From an uncultured Shimia sp. (lineage in GTDB: Bacteria; Pseudomonadota; Alphaproteobacteria; Rhodobacterales; Rhodobacteraceae), in assembly GCF_947493595.1 (NCBI RefSeq), contig NZ_CANLRL010000002.1:310001-374000 (forward strand): 64,000 bases of DNA. The letters run 5' to 3'. The notes beneath the pieces were generated by a model. The model worked only from the letters and a program-made list of their open reading frames with translations. It ran no database searches and was not told the DNA's origin. Both the position numbers and the translations under genes were made by a program. Shown here one piece after another: positions 56,150-64,000 of the stretch (position 1 is the first letter of the stretch; each line of letters starts with the position of its first letter).

Positions 56150-58843
56150 TCAGCTCTCAGCCAAGTCTTTCAATTCGTAGATTAGATTTAAAGCCTCACG
56201 CGGGCTAAGCGAATCTGGCGCGACATCCGCAAGTTTTTCTTGTAATGGAGATGGCCCACTTGGTGCCGAAGCCACCGGCGGAGGTGCCGCGGCAAACAAT
56301 GGCAGATCATCAATCAACGCCTTCTGCGTCTTGCCTTCCCGTTCACCTTTTTCGAGCGCATCCAAAACCACGCGGGCGCGATCGACCACGGCCGCAGGCA
56401 AACCTGCCAACTGCGCAACTTGCACGCCGTAGCTGCGATCGGCTGCGCCTTGGGTGACTTCATGCAAGAAGATCACTTCGCCTTCCCACTCCCGCACCGC
56501 CACGGTCGCGTTGTCCACGCCAGCCATTTTCCCGGAGAGCTGAGTCATCTCGTGATAATGGGTGGCAAACAAGGCCCGCGATTTGTTCACATCATGCAAA
56601 TGTTCCAGCGTCGCCCAGGCAATCGACAAGCCATCGTATGTCGCCGTCCCGCGCCCAATTTCATCCAAGATAACCAAGGCGCGGTCGTCCGCCTGATTGA
56701 GAATGGCGGCCGTTTCCACCATCTCGACCATAAAGGTAGACCGTCCTCGCGCCAGATCATCACTCGCGCCCACCCGGCTGAACAGCTGGCTCACAAGCCC
56801 AATCCGCGCGCTGTCTGCGGGCACAAAGCTGCCCATCTGCGCCAGCAAAGCTATGAGCGCATTCTGGCGCAGAAAGGTCGATTTACCCGCCATGTTGGGA
56901 CCGGTCAAAAGCCAGATGCTCGCGGCATCGCCGCCTGACAGGTTGCAATCATTGGCCACAAACGGATCACCAGACTTGCGCAAGGCCGCTTCGACCACAG
57001 GATGCCGCCCGCCTTCGATGGCAAAATCCAGGCTTTCGTTCACCTCGGGGCGGGTCCAGTTTTCATTGGCAGCCAATTCTGCCAATGCCGCCGCCAAATC
57101 AAATTCAGCAAGCGCTTTTGAAGCCGCAGCTACTTGACCCGCTTGAGCCAAGATTGCGCTTTTTAGGCTGTCATAGAGCCGCTTCTCGATCTCAAGCGCC
57201 CGATTTCCGGCGTTCAGGATTTTGGTTTCCATCTCACTCAACTCAACCGTGGTGAAGCGCACCTGATTGGCGGTGGTTTGACGGTGGATGAATGTCTCAT
57301 TGAGTGGCGGCGACATCATCGCATCTGCATGTTTCGCCGTGGTTTCGATGAAGTAGCCCAACACATTGTTGTGTTTGATCTTAAGTGCTGAAATCCCGGT
57401 CTGTTCAGAGTACTGCGCCTGCATGCTGGCAATCACGCCACGCCCTTCGTCACGCAGTTCCCGGCTTTCATCCAGTTCTGGATCATAGCCCGGCGCGATG
57501 AAACCGCCGTCACGCGCCAGCAATGGGGGCTCTGCGATCAGCGCATCTTCCAGCAGGTTGAGCAACGCATCATGATCGCGCAGCGCATCTTGGGCGGCTT
57601 TCAAGTCTTCAGGCAACTCGCCAGCATAAGCGCGCTCTGAAATCTCTCCTGCCTGACCCAAGCCATTGCGCACGGCAGCCAGATCCCGGGGGCCGCCCCG
57701 GTCCAATGAAAGACGCGAGAGCGCCCGATCCAAATCCGGCACTTTGCGCAAGGCGTCCCGGAGGTCCGCAGCCTCACTGCGAAATTCTGCCATGTAAGAC
57801 ACGCTGTCTAACCGTCCGCGAATGGCGGCAAGACGTAGGGAGGGCGAGGACAACCGCTGCTCCAAAAGGCGCGCACCACTTGCGGTTACGGTGCGGTCGA
57901 TAGTGGCCAAAAGCGACCCAGCCCGCCCGCCAGACAGGCTGGCGGTCAGCTCTAAATTACGACGCGTGGCTGCATCAATCTGCATCACGCCCTGCGTTGC
58001 TTCCCGCAATGGCGGTTGCAACAACGGCAATTTGCCTTTTTGGGTCAGCTCCAGATAATCCACGATGGCACCCAATGCGCCAGCTTCGGCACGGCCAAAG
58101 GCACCAAAAGCTTCCAGAGAGGACGCTTTGAACAGCGCTGACACCCGCTTTTCAGCTGAAACAGAGTCGAAACTTCCGCGTGACACGGCTGTCAGCGGCA
58201 CACCCATGTCCTCAACCACAGTTGCCAAATCCGTTTCGGTGCCCTCGGCAACAAGCAGTTCACTTGGCGCCAATCGTGCCAGCTCCGGCCCCAAACGCAC
58301 CGGGCTTAAGGGCATCACATGCAGCGCGCCGGTGGAGATATCAGCCCAAGCCAATGCCGCCTCGTCACGCACCACCGCATAGGCCCCAAGAAAATTGTGT
58401 CGCCGTGCGTCCAGCAAGCTGTCCTCGGTCAGGGTGCCTGGTGTCACCAGGCGCACCACATCCCGCTTCACAACCGCTTTGTAGCCGCGCTTCTTGGCCT
58501 CCGCCGGGCTCTCAAGCTGCTCGCAGACCGCGACGCGAAAGCCTTTGCGGATGAGCGTCAGGAAATAGCCTTCCGCCGCATGATGTGGCACGCCACACAT
58601 CGGAATGTCATTGCCGTCATGTTTGCCTCGTTTGGTGAGAGCAATATCCAGCGCCTCTGCCGCCGCCACCGCGTCGTCAAAGAACATTTCGTAGAAATCG
58701 CCCATACGGTAGAACAATATCGCATCCGGATATTGTGCCTTGATTTCCAGATATTGCGCCATCATTGGCGTGACGCCTGACTTGCCGGCTTTCACTGCTC
58801 GGAACCCCCCAAGGTTTGGTTCCCCCCAGATAGCAAACCCCAT
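56150..58843 (-). CDS. mutS: DNA mismatch repair protein MutS
   Basis: Recognises mismatches and starts repair with MutL. The 897-residue protein has the mismatch-binding Phe-x-Glu at 50-52 (RMGDFYEMF), the clamp/lever helices, Walker A GPNMAGKSTFLRQNAL, Walker B LVILDEIGRGTATYDGLS and the helix-turn-helix C-terminal region (GVQVAQLAGLPAAVVDRAR). The N-terminus begins about 20 residues earlier than in typical MutS; the ATG at 58843 is kept but a later start is possible. Divergent from the kinase gene. It is a housekeeping gene, marking the edge of the polysaccharide region. Confidence 0.97.
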   Translation of the reverse strand: MGFAIWGEPNLGGFRAVKAGKSGVTPMMAQYLEIKAQYPDAILFYRMGDFYEMFFDDAVAAAEALDIALTKRGKHDGNDIPMCGVPHHAAEGYFLTLIRKGFRVAVCEQLESPAEAKKRGYKAVVKRDVVRLVTPGTLTEDSLLDARRHNFLGAYAVVRDEAALAWADISTGALHVMPLSPVRLGPELARLAPSELLVAEGTETDLATVVEDMGVPLTAVSRGSFDSVSAEKRVSALFKASSLEAFGAFGRAEAGALGAIVDYLELTQKGKLPLLQPPLREATQGVMQIDAATRRNLELTASLSGGRAGSLLATIDRTVTASGARLLEQRLSSPSLRLAAIRGRLDSVSYMAEFRSEAADLRDALRKVPDLDRALSRLSLDRGGPRDLAAVRNGLGQAGEISERAYAGELPEDLKAAQDALRDHDALLNLLEDALIAEPPLLARDGGFIAPGYDPELDESRELRDEGRGVIASMQAQYSEQTGISALKIKHNNVLGYFIETTAKHADAMMSPPLNETFIHRQTTANQVRFTTVELSEMETKILNAGNRALEIEKRLYDSLKSAILAQAGQVAAASKALAEFDLAAALAELAANENWTRPEVNESLDFAIEGGRHPVVEAALRKSGDPFVANDCNLSGGDAASIWLLTGPNMAGKSTFLRQNALIALLAQMGSFVPADSARIGLVSQLFSRVGASDDLARGRSTFMVEMVETAAILNQADDRALVILDEIGRGTATYDGLSIAWATLEHLHDVNKSRALFATHYHEMTQLSGKMAGVDNATVAVREWEGEVIFLHEVTQGAADRSYGVQVAQLAGLPAAVVDRARVVLDALEKGEREGKTQKALIDDLPLFAAAPPPVASAPSGPSPLQEKLADVAPDSLSPREALNLIYELKDLAES

Positions 58844-58898
58844 CCCCTATCGGAAAGCGCAAAACGTGTTTTAAGATGATTGGGCATAGACAAGCGAC

Positions 58899-58927
58899 GT
58901 CAAAATTGATCACTTGGTCAAAATTGA
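58899..58927. promoter_or_regulatory. Two direct GTCAAAATTGA repeats upstream of the sugar kinase
   Basis: An 11-bp sequence is repeated exactly (58899-58909 and 58917-58927) with an 18-bp period in the 102-bp divergent gap between mutS and the PfkB gene. Each copy contains the half-palindrome TCAA-AA-TTGA. The arrangement suggests a regulator-binding site controlling the kinase; the regulator is unknown. Confidence 0.4.
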
Positions 58928-58945
58928 GAAGATGAACGGAACCCC

Positions 58946-59815
58946 ATGGCGATCTACAACCTCGGCAGCATCAACGCAGATTACTTTTATCACGTGCCGC
59001 ATTTGCCTGGACCGGGCGAAACTCTGGCCGCCACCAGCATGACACGCGGGTTGGGAGGCAAAGGCGCCAACATGAGCGTTGCAGCCGCACGAGCCGGCGC
59101 GCATACCGCGCATATCGGAGCGGTTGGGGGAGACGGCAAATGGGCCATCGGTCGCATGACCGAGTTTGGCGTCGACACCCGCCACATCGCCACTTTGACA
59201 GACACCCCCATGGGTCAAGCCCTGATCTATGTGGATGACGCTGGCGAAAACAGCATTGTGCTGCTCAATGGCGCGAACTTCCAAATCCCAAATCCAACCA
59301 TCGCCAGCGCCCTATCCGAAGCCTCCCCAGGCGACACGCTCCTGATGCAAAATGAGACCCTAAGTCAGCTGGAAATGGCCAAAATGGCCCGCAGTCTCGA
59401 TCTCTACATCGCCTATGCCGCAGCGCCGTTTGATGCCGCAGCGGTCACCGCTGTACTGCCCTATCTCGATTTCCTGATCCTCAACGAGGTCGAAGCGGCG
59501 CAATTGCAAGAGGCCACCGGCAAAACGCCAGAGGCGCTGGGCGTCGCCGATGTCATCATCACGCTTGGCGCCAATGGCGCGCGCTGGCTGCACAACGGCA
59601 CCGCACGCGATTTCCCCGCCATGCCGGTCACCCCCGTGGACACCACCGGGGCAGGGGACACGTTTACTGGATACGTCTTGGCTGCGCGGGACCGGGGCCT
59701 GCCTATGGAGCAATGCATCGCGCTCGCCATGCGGGCCGGCGCCTTGATGGTGACACGCCAAGGCACCGCAGACGTGATCCCGGACCTCAAAGAAGTCGAC
59801 GAGGCCCGCTTCTAA
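58946..59815 (+). CDS. Ribokinase-like PfkB-family sugar kinase
   Basis: ATP-dependent kinase of a pentose or related sugar; cytoplasmic. The 289-residue protein has the PfkB N-terminal signature region TRGLGGKGANMSVAAARAGA, the NEVEAAQLQEATG block, TLGANGARWLHNG and the catalytic/anion-hole motif PVDTTGAGDTFTGYVLA. Overall it is closest to ribokinase in layout, but substrate specificity cannot be read. Start ATG 58946 lies 19 bp after the direct repeats. Confidence 0.88.
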   Translation: MAIYNLGSINADYFYHVPHLPGPGETLAATSMTRGLGGKGANMSVAAARAGAHTAHIGAVGGDGKWAIGRMTEFGVDTRHIATLTDTPMGQALIYVDDAGENSIVLLNGANFQIPNPTIASALSEASPGDTLLMQNETLSQLEMAKMARSLDLYIAYAAAPFDAAAVTAVLPYLDFLILNEVEAAQLQEATGKTPEALGVADVIITLGANGARWLHNGTARDFPAMPVTPVDTTGAGDTFTGYVLAARDRGLPMEQCIALAMRAGALMVTRQGTADVIPDLKEVDEARF

Positions 59816-59838
59816 GCGTGACCTCGTCTTCATCTGTC

Positions 59839-59885
59839 CAAAAATATCCTGGGGGAGTCGCATTTGGCGACGGGGGCAAAGCCCC
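59839..59885. repeat. Rhodobacteraceae-type intergenic element with two hairpins
   Basis: The stretch CAAAAATATCCTGGGGGAGT followed by GTCGC-ATTTG-GCGAC and GGGGC-AAA-GCCCC forms two adjacent hairpins (59857-59871, 59873-59885). The phrase AATATCCTGGGGGAGT with a GGGGGC-rich tail is, from memory, a frequent intergenic sequence after genes in this family. It lies between the convergent kinase and msrA genes, where it probably helps end transcription. Confidence 0.6.
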
Positions 59886-59890
59886 ATCCG

Positions 59891-60553
59891 TCAGTGTCCT
59901 ACAAACGGCGCGTCTGAGCCCCAAAGCGCCTTCACCCGCGCATCCCGGCCACAGGCCTTGCGATAGCGTTTATACGCCTCACTCTGTTTCTTAGGACCAA
60001 AACGGGTCAGCACAATCTTGGAGCCTTTGTAGTAATCCTGATGATAGGCTTCAGCCTTGTAGAACTTTCCTTCGCGCAGAATGGGCGTCACGATGGTCTG
60101 CCCCAACTGCGCCTGCGCCTTGGCTTTGGCGCTCTCTGCAAGACCCTGTTCCACCTTATTGGCCACAAAAATCGCTGTGCGATAGCTGTCACCACGGTCA
60201 CAGAATTGGCCACCCGCGTCGGTCGGATCAACTGAGCGGAAGAACATATCGAGCAGCGTTTCCCGCGTTACCGTGTCTGGATCAAAGGTGATTTTCACCG
60301 CCTCATAATGGCCGGACCCGCCTTTGGTCACATCCTTGTAGCTGGGGTTCTTTGTCGACCCGCCAGAGTAACCGGAGACCACACCGCGCACGCCGGGCAC
60401 GCTTTCAAAATCACTTTCCACACACCAAAAGCAGCCGCCCGCCACCACCAGCGTATCGGTGCCCATCGCATGGGCTCGGTGGCCATGGGCCAATCCGCCA
60501 AGCAGGATCAAAACGGACAAAGCCACGGTCTTCAGGTTCTGCAAACTTGTCAT
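59891..60553 (-). CDS. msrA: Peptide methionine sulfoxide reductase MsrA, exported form
   Basis: Reduces methionine-S-sulfoxide in proteins. The 220-residue protein starts at ATG 60553, which has AAGGAG upstream. An N-terminal signal or membrane segment (about 8-27: KTVALSVLILLGG) is followed by VVAGGCFWCVESDFESVPGV with catalytic Cys41, SGYSGGSTKNPSYKDVTKGG, and GQFCDRGDSYRTAIF. The signal sequence places it in the periplasm, unlike most MsrA proteins. The C-terminal resolving Cys may be that in KACGRDARV. Confidence 0.93.
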   Translation of the reverse strand: MTSLQNLKTVALSVLILLGGLAHGHRAHAMGTDTLVVAGGCFWCVESDFESVPGVRGVVSGYSGGSTKNPSYKDVTKGGSGHYEAVKITFDPDTVTRETLLDMFFRSVDPTDAGGQFCDRGDSYRTAIFVANKVEQGLAESAKAKAQAQLGQTIVTPILREGKFYKAEAYHQDYYKGSKIVLTRFGPKKQSEAYKRYRKACGRDARVKALWGSDAPFVGH

Positions 60554-60653
60554 AGCGACACTCCTTCTTGCCGCCACCCTGCGCCCAAGTTCCCTCCCGG
60601 CTCAATCCCTTGAAACCGGATGTCACAACTTGGTGAAGCAAGGTGAAGACGGG

Positions 60654-61310
60654 TTACAGAAGCCACTTGCTGCGACCGGGGCGATAGACAGGCGCTACCC
60701 GTCGAAACACAGTGGCCACAGTCAGACGCTGGTCAAATCCCAAAGTGCGCCGCTTCGAGTAGAGCAAATCCAATCGCGCCTTACGAGGCACACAACGCCG
60801 CTCATACACCGCCTCTGTCTCCTCCGGCGTTTTACAATCTTCTAACAGGCGCTCTTCAGTCCGGTGGTAAATTAAAGTTGCCAAGCCGGTCACTCCGGGG
60901 CGATCTTTGAGCACCTTCGAATACAGCGCCGGAAACCGCTCCACATAGCGGCGCAGCGGCGGGCGTGGCCCAACAAAACTGATGTCGCCCTTCAGGATAT
61001 TGAACAGTTGCGGCAACTCATCCAGCCGATAGCGCCGCAAAAACTTGCCGGTCTTGGTGATCCGATGGGCCTTGTCGCCACCGGACACACCGCTGTCCCG
61101 ATCCACATTTCTCATGGTGCGGAACTTGTAGAGATTGAACCCCTGCGTCGGTGTTTTCATACGCTCCGACACATACAGGATTGGCCGCCCATCCCGGATC
61201 AGGATCATCACCGCCACAATCAGCATCACCGGCCACAGGATCAACAGCAGAAACAGCACCCAACCCAGGTCCATCATCCGCCGCCCAAAGGTGGTGCCCT
61301 GTCCAATCAT
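60654..61310 (-). CDS. Initiating undecaprenyl-phosphate sugar transferase, short form
   Basis: Transfers a sugar-1-phosphate to undecaprenyl phosphate, starting repeat-unit synthesis. The 218-residue protein has one N-terminal membrane segment (LGWVLFLLLILWPVMLIVAV) and the Bac_transf catalytic domain: LYKFRTMRNVDRDSG, RRYRLDELPQLFNILKGDIS and VGPRPPLRRYVERF. It lacks the four-helix N-terminal domain of WbaP types and resembles the PglC/WcaJ-core monotopic size. ATG 61310 overlaps the upstream epimerase stop (ATGA); a longer frame from 61460 lies inside that gene and is rejected. Confidence 0.92.
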   Translation of the reverse strand: MIGQGTTFGRRMMDLGWVLFLLLILWPVMLIVAVMILIRDGRPILYVSERMKTPTQGFNLYKFRTMRNVDRDSGVSGGDKAHRITKTGKFLRRYRLDELPQLFNILKGDISFVGPRPPLRRYVERFPALYSKVLKDRPGVTGLATLIYHRTEERLLEDCKTPEETEAVYERRCVPRKARLDLLYSKRRTLGFDQRLTVATVFRRVAPVYRPGRSKWLL

Positions 61311-62176
61311 TCTGCTGCCTCTGTCAATTTGCGCCACTCCGCAATCATGTCCTTGGGCGGTACCACAAGATTCTGCCCCGTCAAGCGGCGCAGGCGCGCC
61401 AGCGACATGGACACCTCTGCCAGCGCCGTTTCTTGAGCTGGGCGCCACACAAACGGGCACTCAGCGGCTTCGAGCAGCTCGTGCATGGCCACGGGGTTGG
61501 AGGTGGCAACATTCACAATGTCGGGCATTGTGTCGACGGAAAGAAGGCTGTTCACAGCCAGCCAGACAACAGTGGGCGTGGCGTAGCTGCGGATTGGACT
61601 TTGGCCAATATCAAAGCCATCCAGCGTCACTGGCTGACCGCTCTGAATTGCGCGGAAAAGACTGTCAGCCCCAACCACATTAGACAGCCGCATTGCGCAA
61701 GATATCGGTTTGTCGGGGAGAGGTGGAACACCTTGAAACAGACTCTGTTCCATCTCAATCTTGGCCACCCCATAGGCATTTATGGGAGCCAAAGCAGTGA
61801 TTTCTGACGCCTCCCGCGCGGGGCCGTAAACCGCGCTGCTGGAGCAATGCAACACGCGGTCCGCGTCGCAGTCTTTGGCAATCTGTACGGCTTGATGAGC
61901 GAGGGTGATGTTATCAGACACATTGCCCTGTCCCGGCACCACGCCCCACAGTGCCAATACGGCGTCAGCTTTGGGCGGCGGGCCTTTGGGATAAACCCAG
62001 TCCACCCCGTCGCCAGCCCGTCGCGCGCCCCAAACGATCTGCCATCCGGTCAACAGGTCAGGTGACGCCGCAATGCATGCCTTGAGCAAGCGCCCAAGCT
62101 TCCCAGTGCTGCCCAGCACCAACAGGGTTTTCAGTGAGGAAGGGGCCGAAGAGCCCAAATGTGTCGCCGAAGTCAA
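61307..62176 (-). CDS. NAD-dependent sugar epimerase/dehydratase
   Basis: A 289-residue SDR-type protein. The N-terminal loop LVLGSTGKLGRLLKACIAAS, the catalytic Ser region VLHCSSSAVYGPAREASE and Tyr/Lys in NAYGVAKIEMEQ. Coupled to the initiating sugar transferase by a 4-bp overlap, it probably prepares the nucleotide- or lipid-linked sugar that enzyme uses. The start is a TTG (62176) with GGA about 10 nt upstream; the next start codons fall too far into the dinucleotide fold. Exact substrate unknown. Confidence 0.82.
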   Translation of the reverse strand: MTSATHLGSSAPSSLKTLLVLGSTGKLGRLLKACIAASPDLLTGWQIVWGARRAGDGVDWVYPKGPPPKADAVLALWGVVPGQGNVSDNITLAHQAVQIAKDCDADRVLHCSSSAVYGPAREASEITALAPINAYGVAKIEMEQSLFQGVPPLPDKPISCAMRLSNVVGADSLFRAIQSGQPVTLDGFDIGQSPIRSYATPTVVWLAVNSLLSVDTMPDIVNVATSNPVAMHELLEAAECPFVWRPAQETALAEVSMSLARLRRLTGQNLVVPPKDMIAEWRKLTEAAE

Positions 62177-62326
62177 AAGTCAAAATTCCAAATCAATTTC
62201 CTGTTCTAAAGTGCCGCCACGACACCTGCTGTCAACCGCATGAAACGTATCCAATATGTAAAATTCAGCTTGGAAACCCCGCGGCACAACGATAGCGTCC
62301 CGTGACTTTGCCAAAGAGAGCGCTCC

Positions 62327-63238
62327 ATGACTGACCACGTCACCACCCACCAGGCCGCCGAAGATGCCCGCAACGAAGAGATCAAGATCTGGCTGAATGG
62401 CCGCGTTGTGCCCAAGGCCGAGGCGATGGTGTCGGTCTATGACAGCGGCTTTATGCTCGGGGACGGCGTGTGGGAAGGATTGCGCCTCTATGACGGTCAC
62501 TGGGCGTTTCTGGACGAGCATATGGACCGCCTGTTTGAGGCCGCCAAAGCCATCGACTTGGACATCGGTATGGACAAAGCGGGCGTGATTGCCGCCTTGG
62601 AGGCCACCCGCGCCGCCAACGAGATGACCACCGATGCCCACGCCCGCCTGATGGTCACACGCGGTGTGAAAACCCGCCCGTTTCAGCACCCCTCGCTGAG
62701 CCAGCAGGGGCCAACGTTCACCATCATCATGGAACATTCCAAACCGTCGATCCCGCGCCCAATCCGGCTGGCGACCGTGCCGCACATTCGCGGCTTGCCG
62801 ATGACGCAGGACCCAAAGCTGAACTCCCACTCCAAACTCAACTGTATTCTCGCCTGCATCGCGGCGGAGAAAGCGGGCGCAGACGAGGCGCTGATGCTCG
62901 ACATCAATGGTTTTGTGAACACCACCAACGCCTGCAATTTCTTCATCGTGCGCAAAGGTGCTGTTTGGACCTCGACGGGCGATTACTGCATGAACGGCAT
63001 CACCCGCCAAAAGGTGATCGATGTCTGTCGTGCCGACGGCATTCCAGTTTATGAGCGCAATTACTCGCTGGTTGACGCCTACGGCGCGGATGAGGCGTTC
63101 CTGACGGGCACCTTTGGCGCACAGACCCCGGTTAGTGAAATTGATGGTCGGCCGATTGGCAGCGGTGAGATGGGTGAGATGACCAAGCATATTCGCGGTC
63201 TCTACAAAGACCTGGTTGCGCAAGACGCTCTGCCATAA
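62327..63238 (+). CDS. Class IV aminotransferase, BCAT/D-amino-acid transaminase-like
   Basis: A 303-residue PLP enzyme. IWLNGRVVPKAEAMVSVYDS and GFMLGDGVWEGLRLYDG at the N-terminus, the probable PLP lysine Lys170 in KLNSHSKLNCILA, and TGTFGAQTPVSEIDG near the C-terminus are class IV marks. In the phrase LDINGFVNTTNACNFFIV the position of the conserved Glu that contacts the PLP ring nitrogen (LDVNGYISEGAGENLF in E. coli IlvE) appears to be Thr199. This departs from typical branched-chain transaminases, so the substrate or reaction may differ. Sixty-five bp before a P-loop sulfotransferase-like gene. Confidence 0.85.
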   Translation: MTDHVTTHQAAEDARNEEIKIWLNGRVVPKAEAMVSVYDSGFMLGDGVWEGLRLYDGHWAFLDEHMDRLFEAAKAIDLDIGMDKAGVIAALEATRAANEMTTDAHARLMVTRGVKTRPFQHPSLSQQGPTFTIIMEHSKPSIPRPIRLATVPHIRGLPMTQDPKLNSHSKLNCILACIAAEKAGADEALMLDINGFVNTTNACNFFIVRKGAVWTSTGDYCMNGITRQKVIDVCRADGIPVYERNYSLVDAYGADEAFLTGTFGAQTPVSEIDGRPIGSGEMGEMTKHIRGLYKDLVAQDALP

Positions 63239-63256
63239 AGCCGAAATTCGCACTGT

Positions 63257-63289
63257 CGCGATACAGCCGCGATACCGACGCAATACCGA
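63257..63289. repeat. Three 11-bp imperfect tandem repeats
   Basis: cgcgatacagc / cgcgataccga / cgcaataccga, immediately upstream of the AGGAG ribosome-binding site of the next gene, in the 65-bp gap. Might be a regulator-binding array or slippage product. Confidence 0.55.
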
Positions 63290-63303
63290 TAGGAGTTTGC
63301 CCC

Positions 63304-64000
63304 GTGAAAATTGCCATGTGGAGCGGCCCCCGCAACCTCTCAACCGCGATGATGTATGCCTTTGGCAACCGCGCCGATTGTGCCGTGGTGGACGAGCCTT
63401 TTTACGCTGCTTACCTCGCCATGACCGATCTCGATCACCCTATGGGGGCGGAGATTTTGGCATCACAGGATCAGGATCCCAACAAGGTCGCGGCCAGCCT
63501 TGTGCAAGCCAATCCGGAGAGCAAGCCGCACTTCTACCAGAAGCATATGACGCAACACATGATTGCTGGCGTGCCACGGGATTGGATGCGCAACGTCACC
63601 AATGTCTTCCTGCTGCGTCACCCCGCCCGCGTGATCGCGTCTTACGCCGCCAAACGTGAAAATCCGTCGCTCACCGACATCGGCTTTCCGCAGCAGCTGG
63701 AGCTAATGCAGCTGGTCTCAAGCTGGGGCCAAACGCCAATTGTGATCGACAGCCACGACATCCGCGACAATCCGCGCGAGATGTTGGAAAAACTATGTGA
63801 TGCCATTGGCTTGGGCTTTGATGGGGCCATGCTGTCCTGGCCCAAAGGTGGCCACAAAGATGACGGCGCGTGGGCGCCGCATTGGTATGGTGCTGTCTGG
63901 GACTCTACCGGATTTGCGGGCGCTGAAGGCCCGTTGCCAGAGGTGCCCGACAGTTTGCAGCCGGTCCTGCAAGCGGCGTTGCCTCTTTATGAAGAGATGA
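63304..64000 (+). CDS. Sulfotransferase-like P-loop protein, 3' end cut by window edge
   Basis: Starts at GTG 63304 with AGGAG 8 nt upstream; open to the right edge (232 codons visible). P-loop region near the N-terminus (IAMWSGPRNLSTAMMYAFGN) and 3'-phosphate-like motif VFLLRHPARVIASYAAKREN around residue 100 place it in the sulfotransferase/P-loop superfamily. It is a branch usually annotated as sulfotransferase family, commonly found beside a class IV aminotransferase. Whether it binds PAPS is not known. Confidence 0.8.
   Translation, partial: MKIAMWSGPRNLSTAMMYAFGNRADCAVVDEPFYAAYLAMTDLDHPMGAEILASQDQDPNKVAASLVQANPESKPHFYQKHMTQHMIAGVPRDWMRNVTNVFLLRHPARVIASYAAKRENPSLTDIGFPQQLELMQLVSSWGQTPIVIDSHDIRDNPREMLEKLCDAIGLGFDGAMLSWPKGGHKDDGAWAPHWYGAVWDSTGFAGAEGPLPEVPDSLQPVLQAALPLYEEM

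Noticed and set aside
61311-61460. N-terminal extension of the sugar transferase
   Set aside because: It lies inside the upstream epimerase gene and lacks membrane character; ATG 61310 with coupling is better.
62180-63343. A 387-codon leftward reading frame antisense to the aminotransferase gene
   Set aside because: It runs opposite a clear PLP enzyme, has a low-complexity His/Val/Gly-rich translation and no motifs; it is a codon-bias shadow. The same applies to long antisense frames at 10064-10774, 17795-18448 and 27921-28526.

Overview
The window comes from the chromosome of a marine alphaproteobacterium, most likely a Rhodobacteraceae (Roseobacter-group) member. Supporting signs are the intergenic element of the type common in that family at about 59.84 kb, the phage/GTA-type DUF2793 gene, the protein sequence character, and the large set of sulfotransferases. 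No tRNA, rRNA, CRISPR array or insertion sequence was recognised. The assignment is inference from sequence character, not from a database search.

Region 1 (1-9.3 kb) is a type II secretion locus. gspE (cut by the left edge) and gspF run rightward. gspC stands alone leftward. A rightward TPR-like lipoprotein gene follows, then a tightly overlapping leftward operon gspG-H-I-J-K-L-M, and a divergent prepilin peptidase gene gspO. The secretin gspD is not in view. Region 2 (9.4-14.0 kb) has two overlapping Sel1-repeat secreted proteins, a small secreted protein and a signal-peptide-bearing fibre-like protein that ends at a strong intrinsic terminator.

Region 3 (14.0-52.6 kb) is a large surface-polysaccharide region with unusual, often chimeric enzymes. 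It encodes precursor supply: GDP-mannose (manC), GDP-L-fucose (gmd, fcl), UDP-glucuronate (ugd) and UDP-galactofuranose (glf). It encodes several glycosyltransferases, including a GT2-like/exostosin/GT10-like fusion of 1108 aa and a 2008-aa protein combining GT2, a galectin-like module, a GT31-like domain and a GT2_4/GT92-like domain. There is also an O-fucosyltransferase/NodZ-like protein. Six sulfotransferase-type proteins lie here, two with a degenerate P-loop and one of those fused to an SGNH hydrolase. Coiled-coil proteins and a KpsM/KpsT/KpsE-type ABC exporter complete it. A two-gene phage-tail-derived cassette (DUF2793) and a permease/FG-GAP/UnbV fusion are embedded in the region. The simplest reading is synthesis and export of a sulfated, fucose-containing, possibly galactofuranose-containing capsule or exopolysaccharide.

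Region 4 (52.7-64 kb) holds the complete dTDP-L-rhamnose operon rfbCBDA, then mutS, a PfkB-family sugar kinase, an exported MsrA, a short initiating sugar-phosphate transferase translationally coupled to a sugar epimerase/dehydratase, and a class IV aminotransferase next to a sulfotransferase-like P-loop gene cut by the right edge. Rhamnose supply and the initiating transferase plausibly serve the same surface glycan as region 3.
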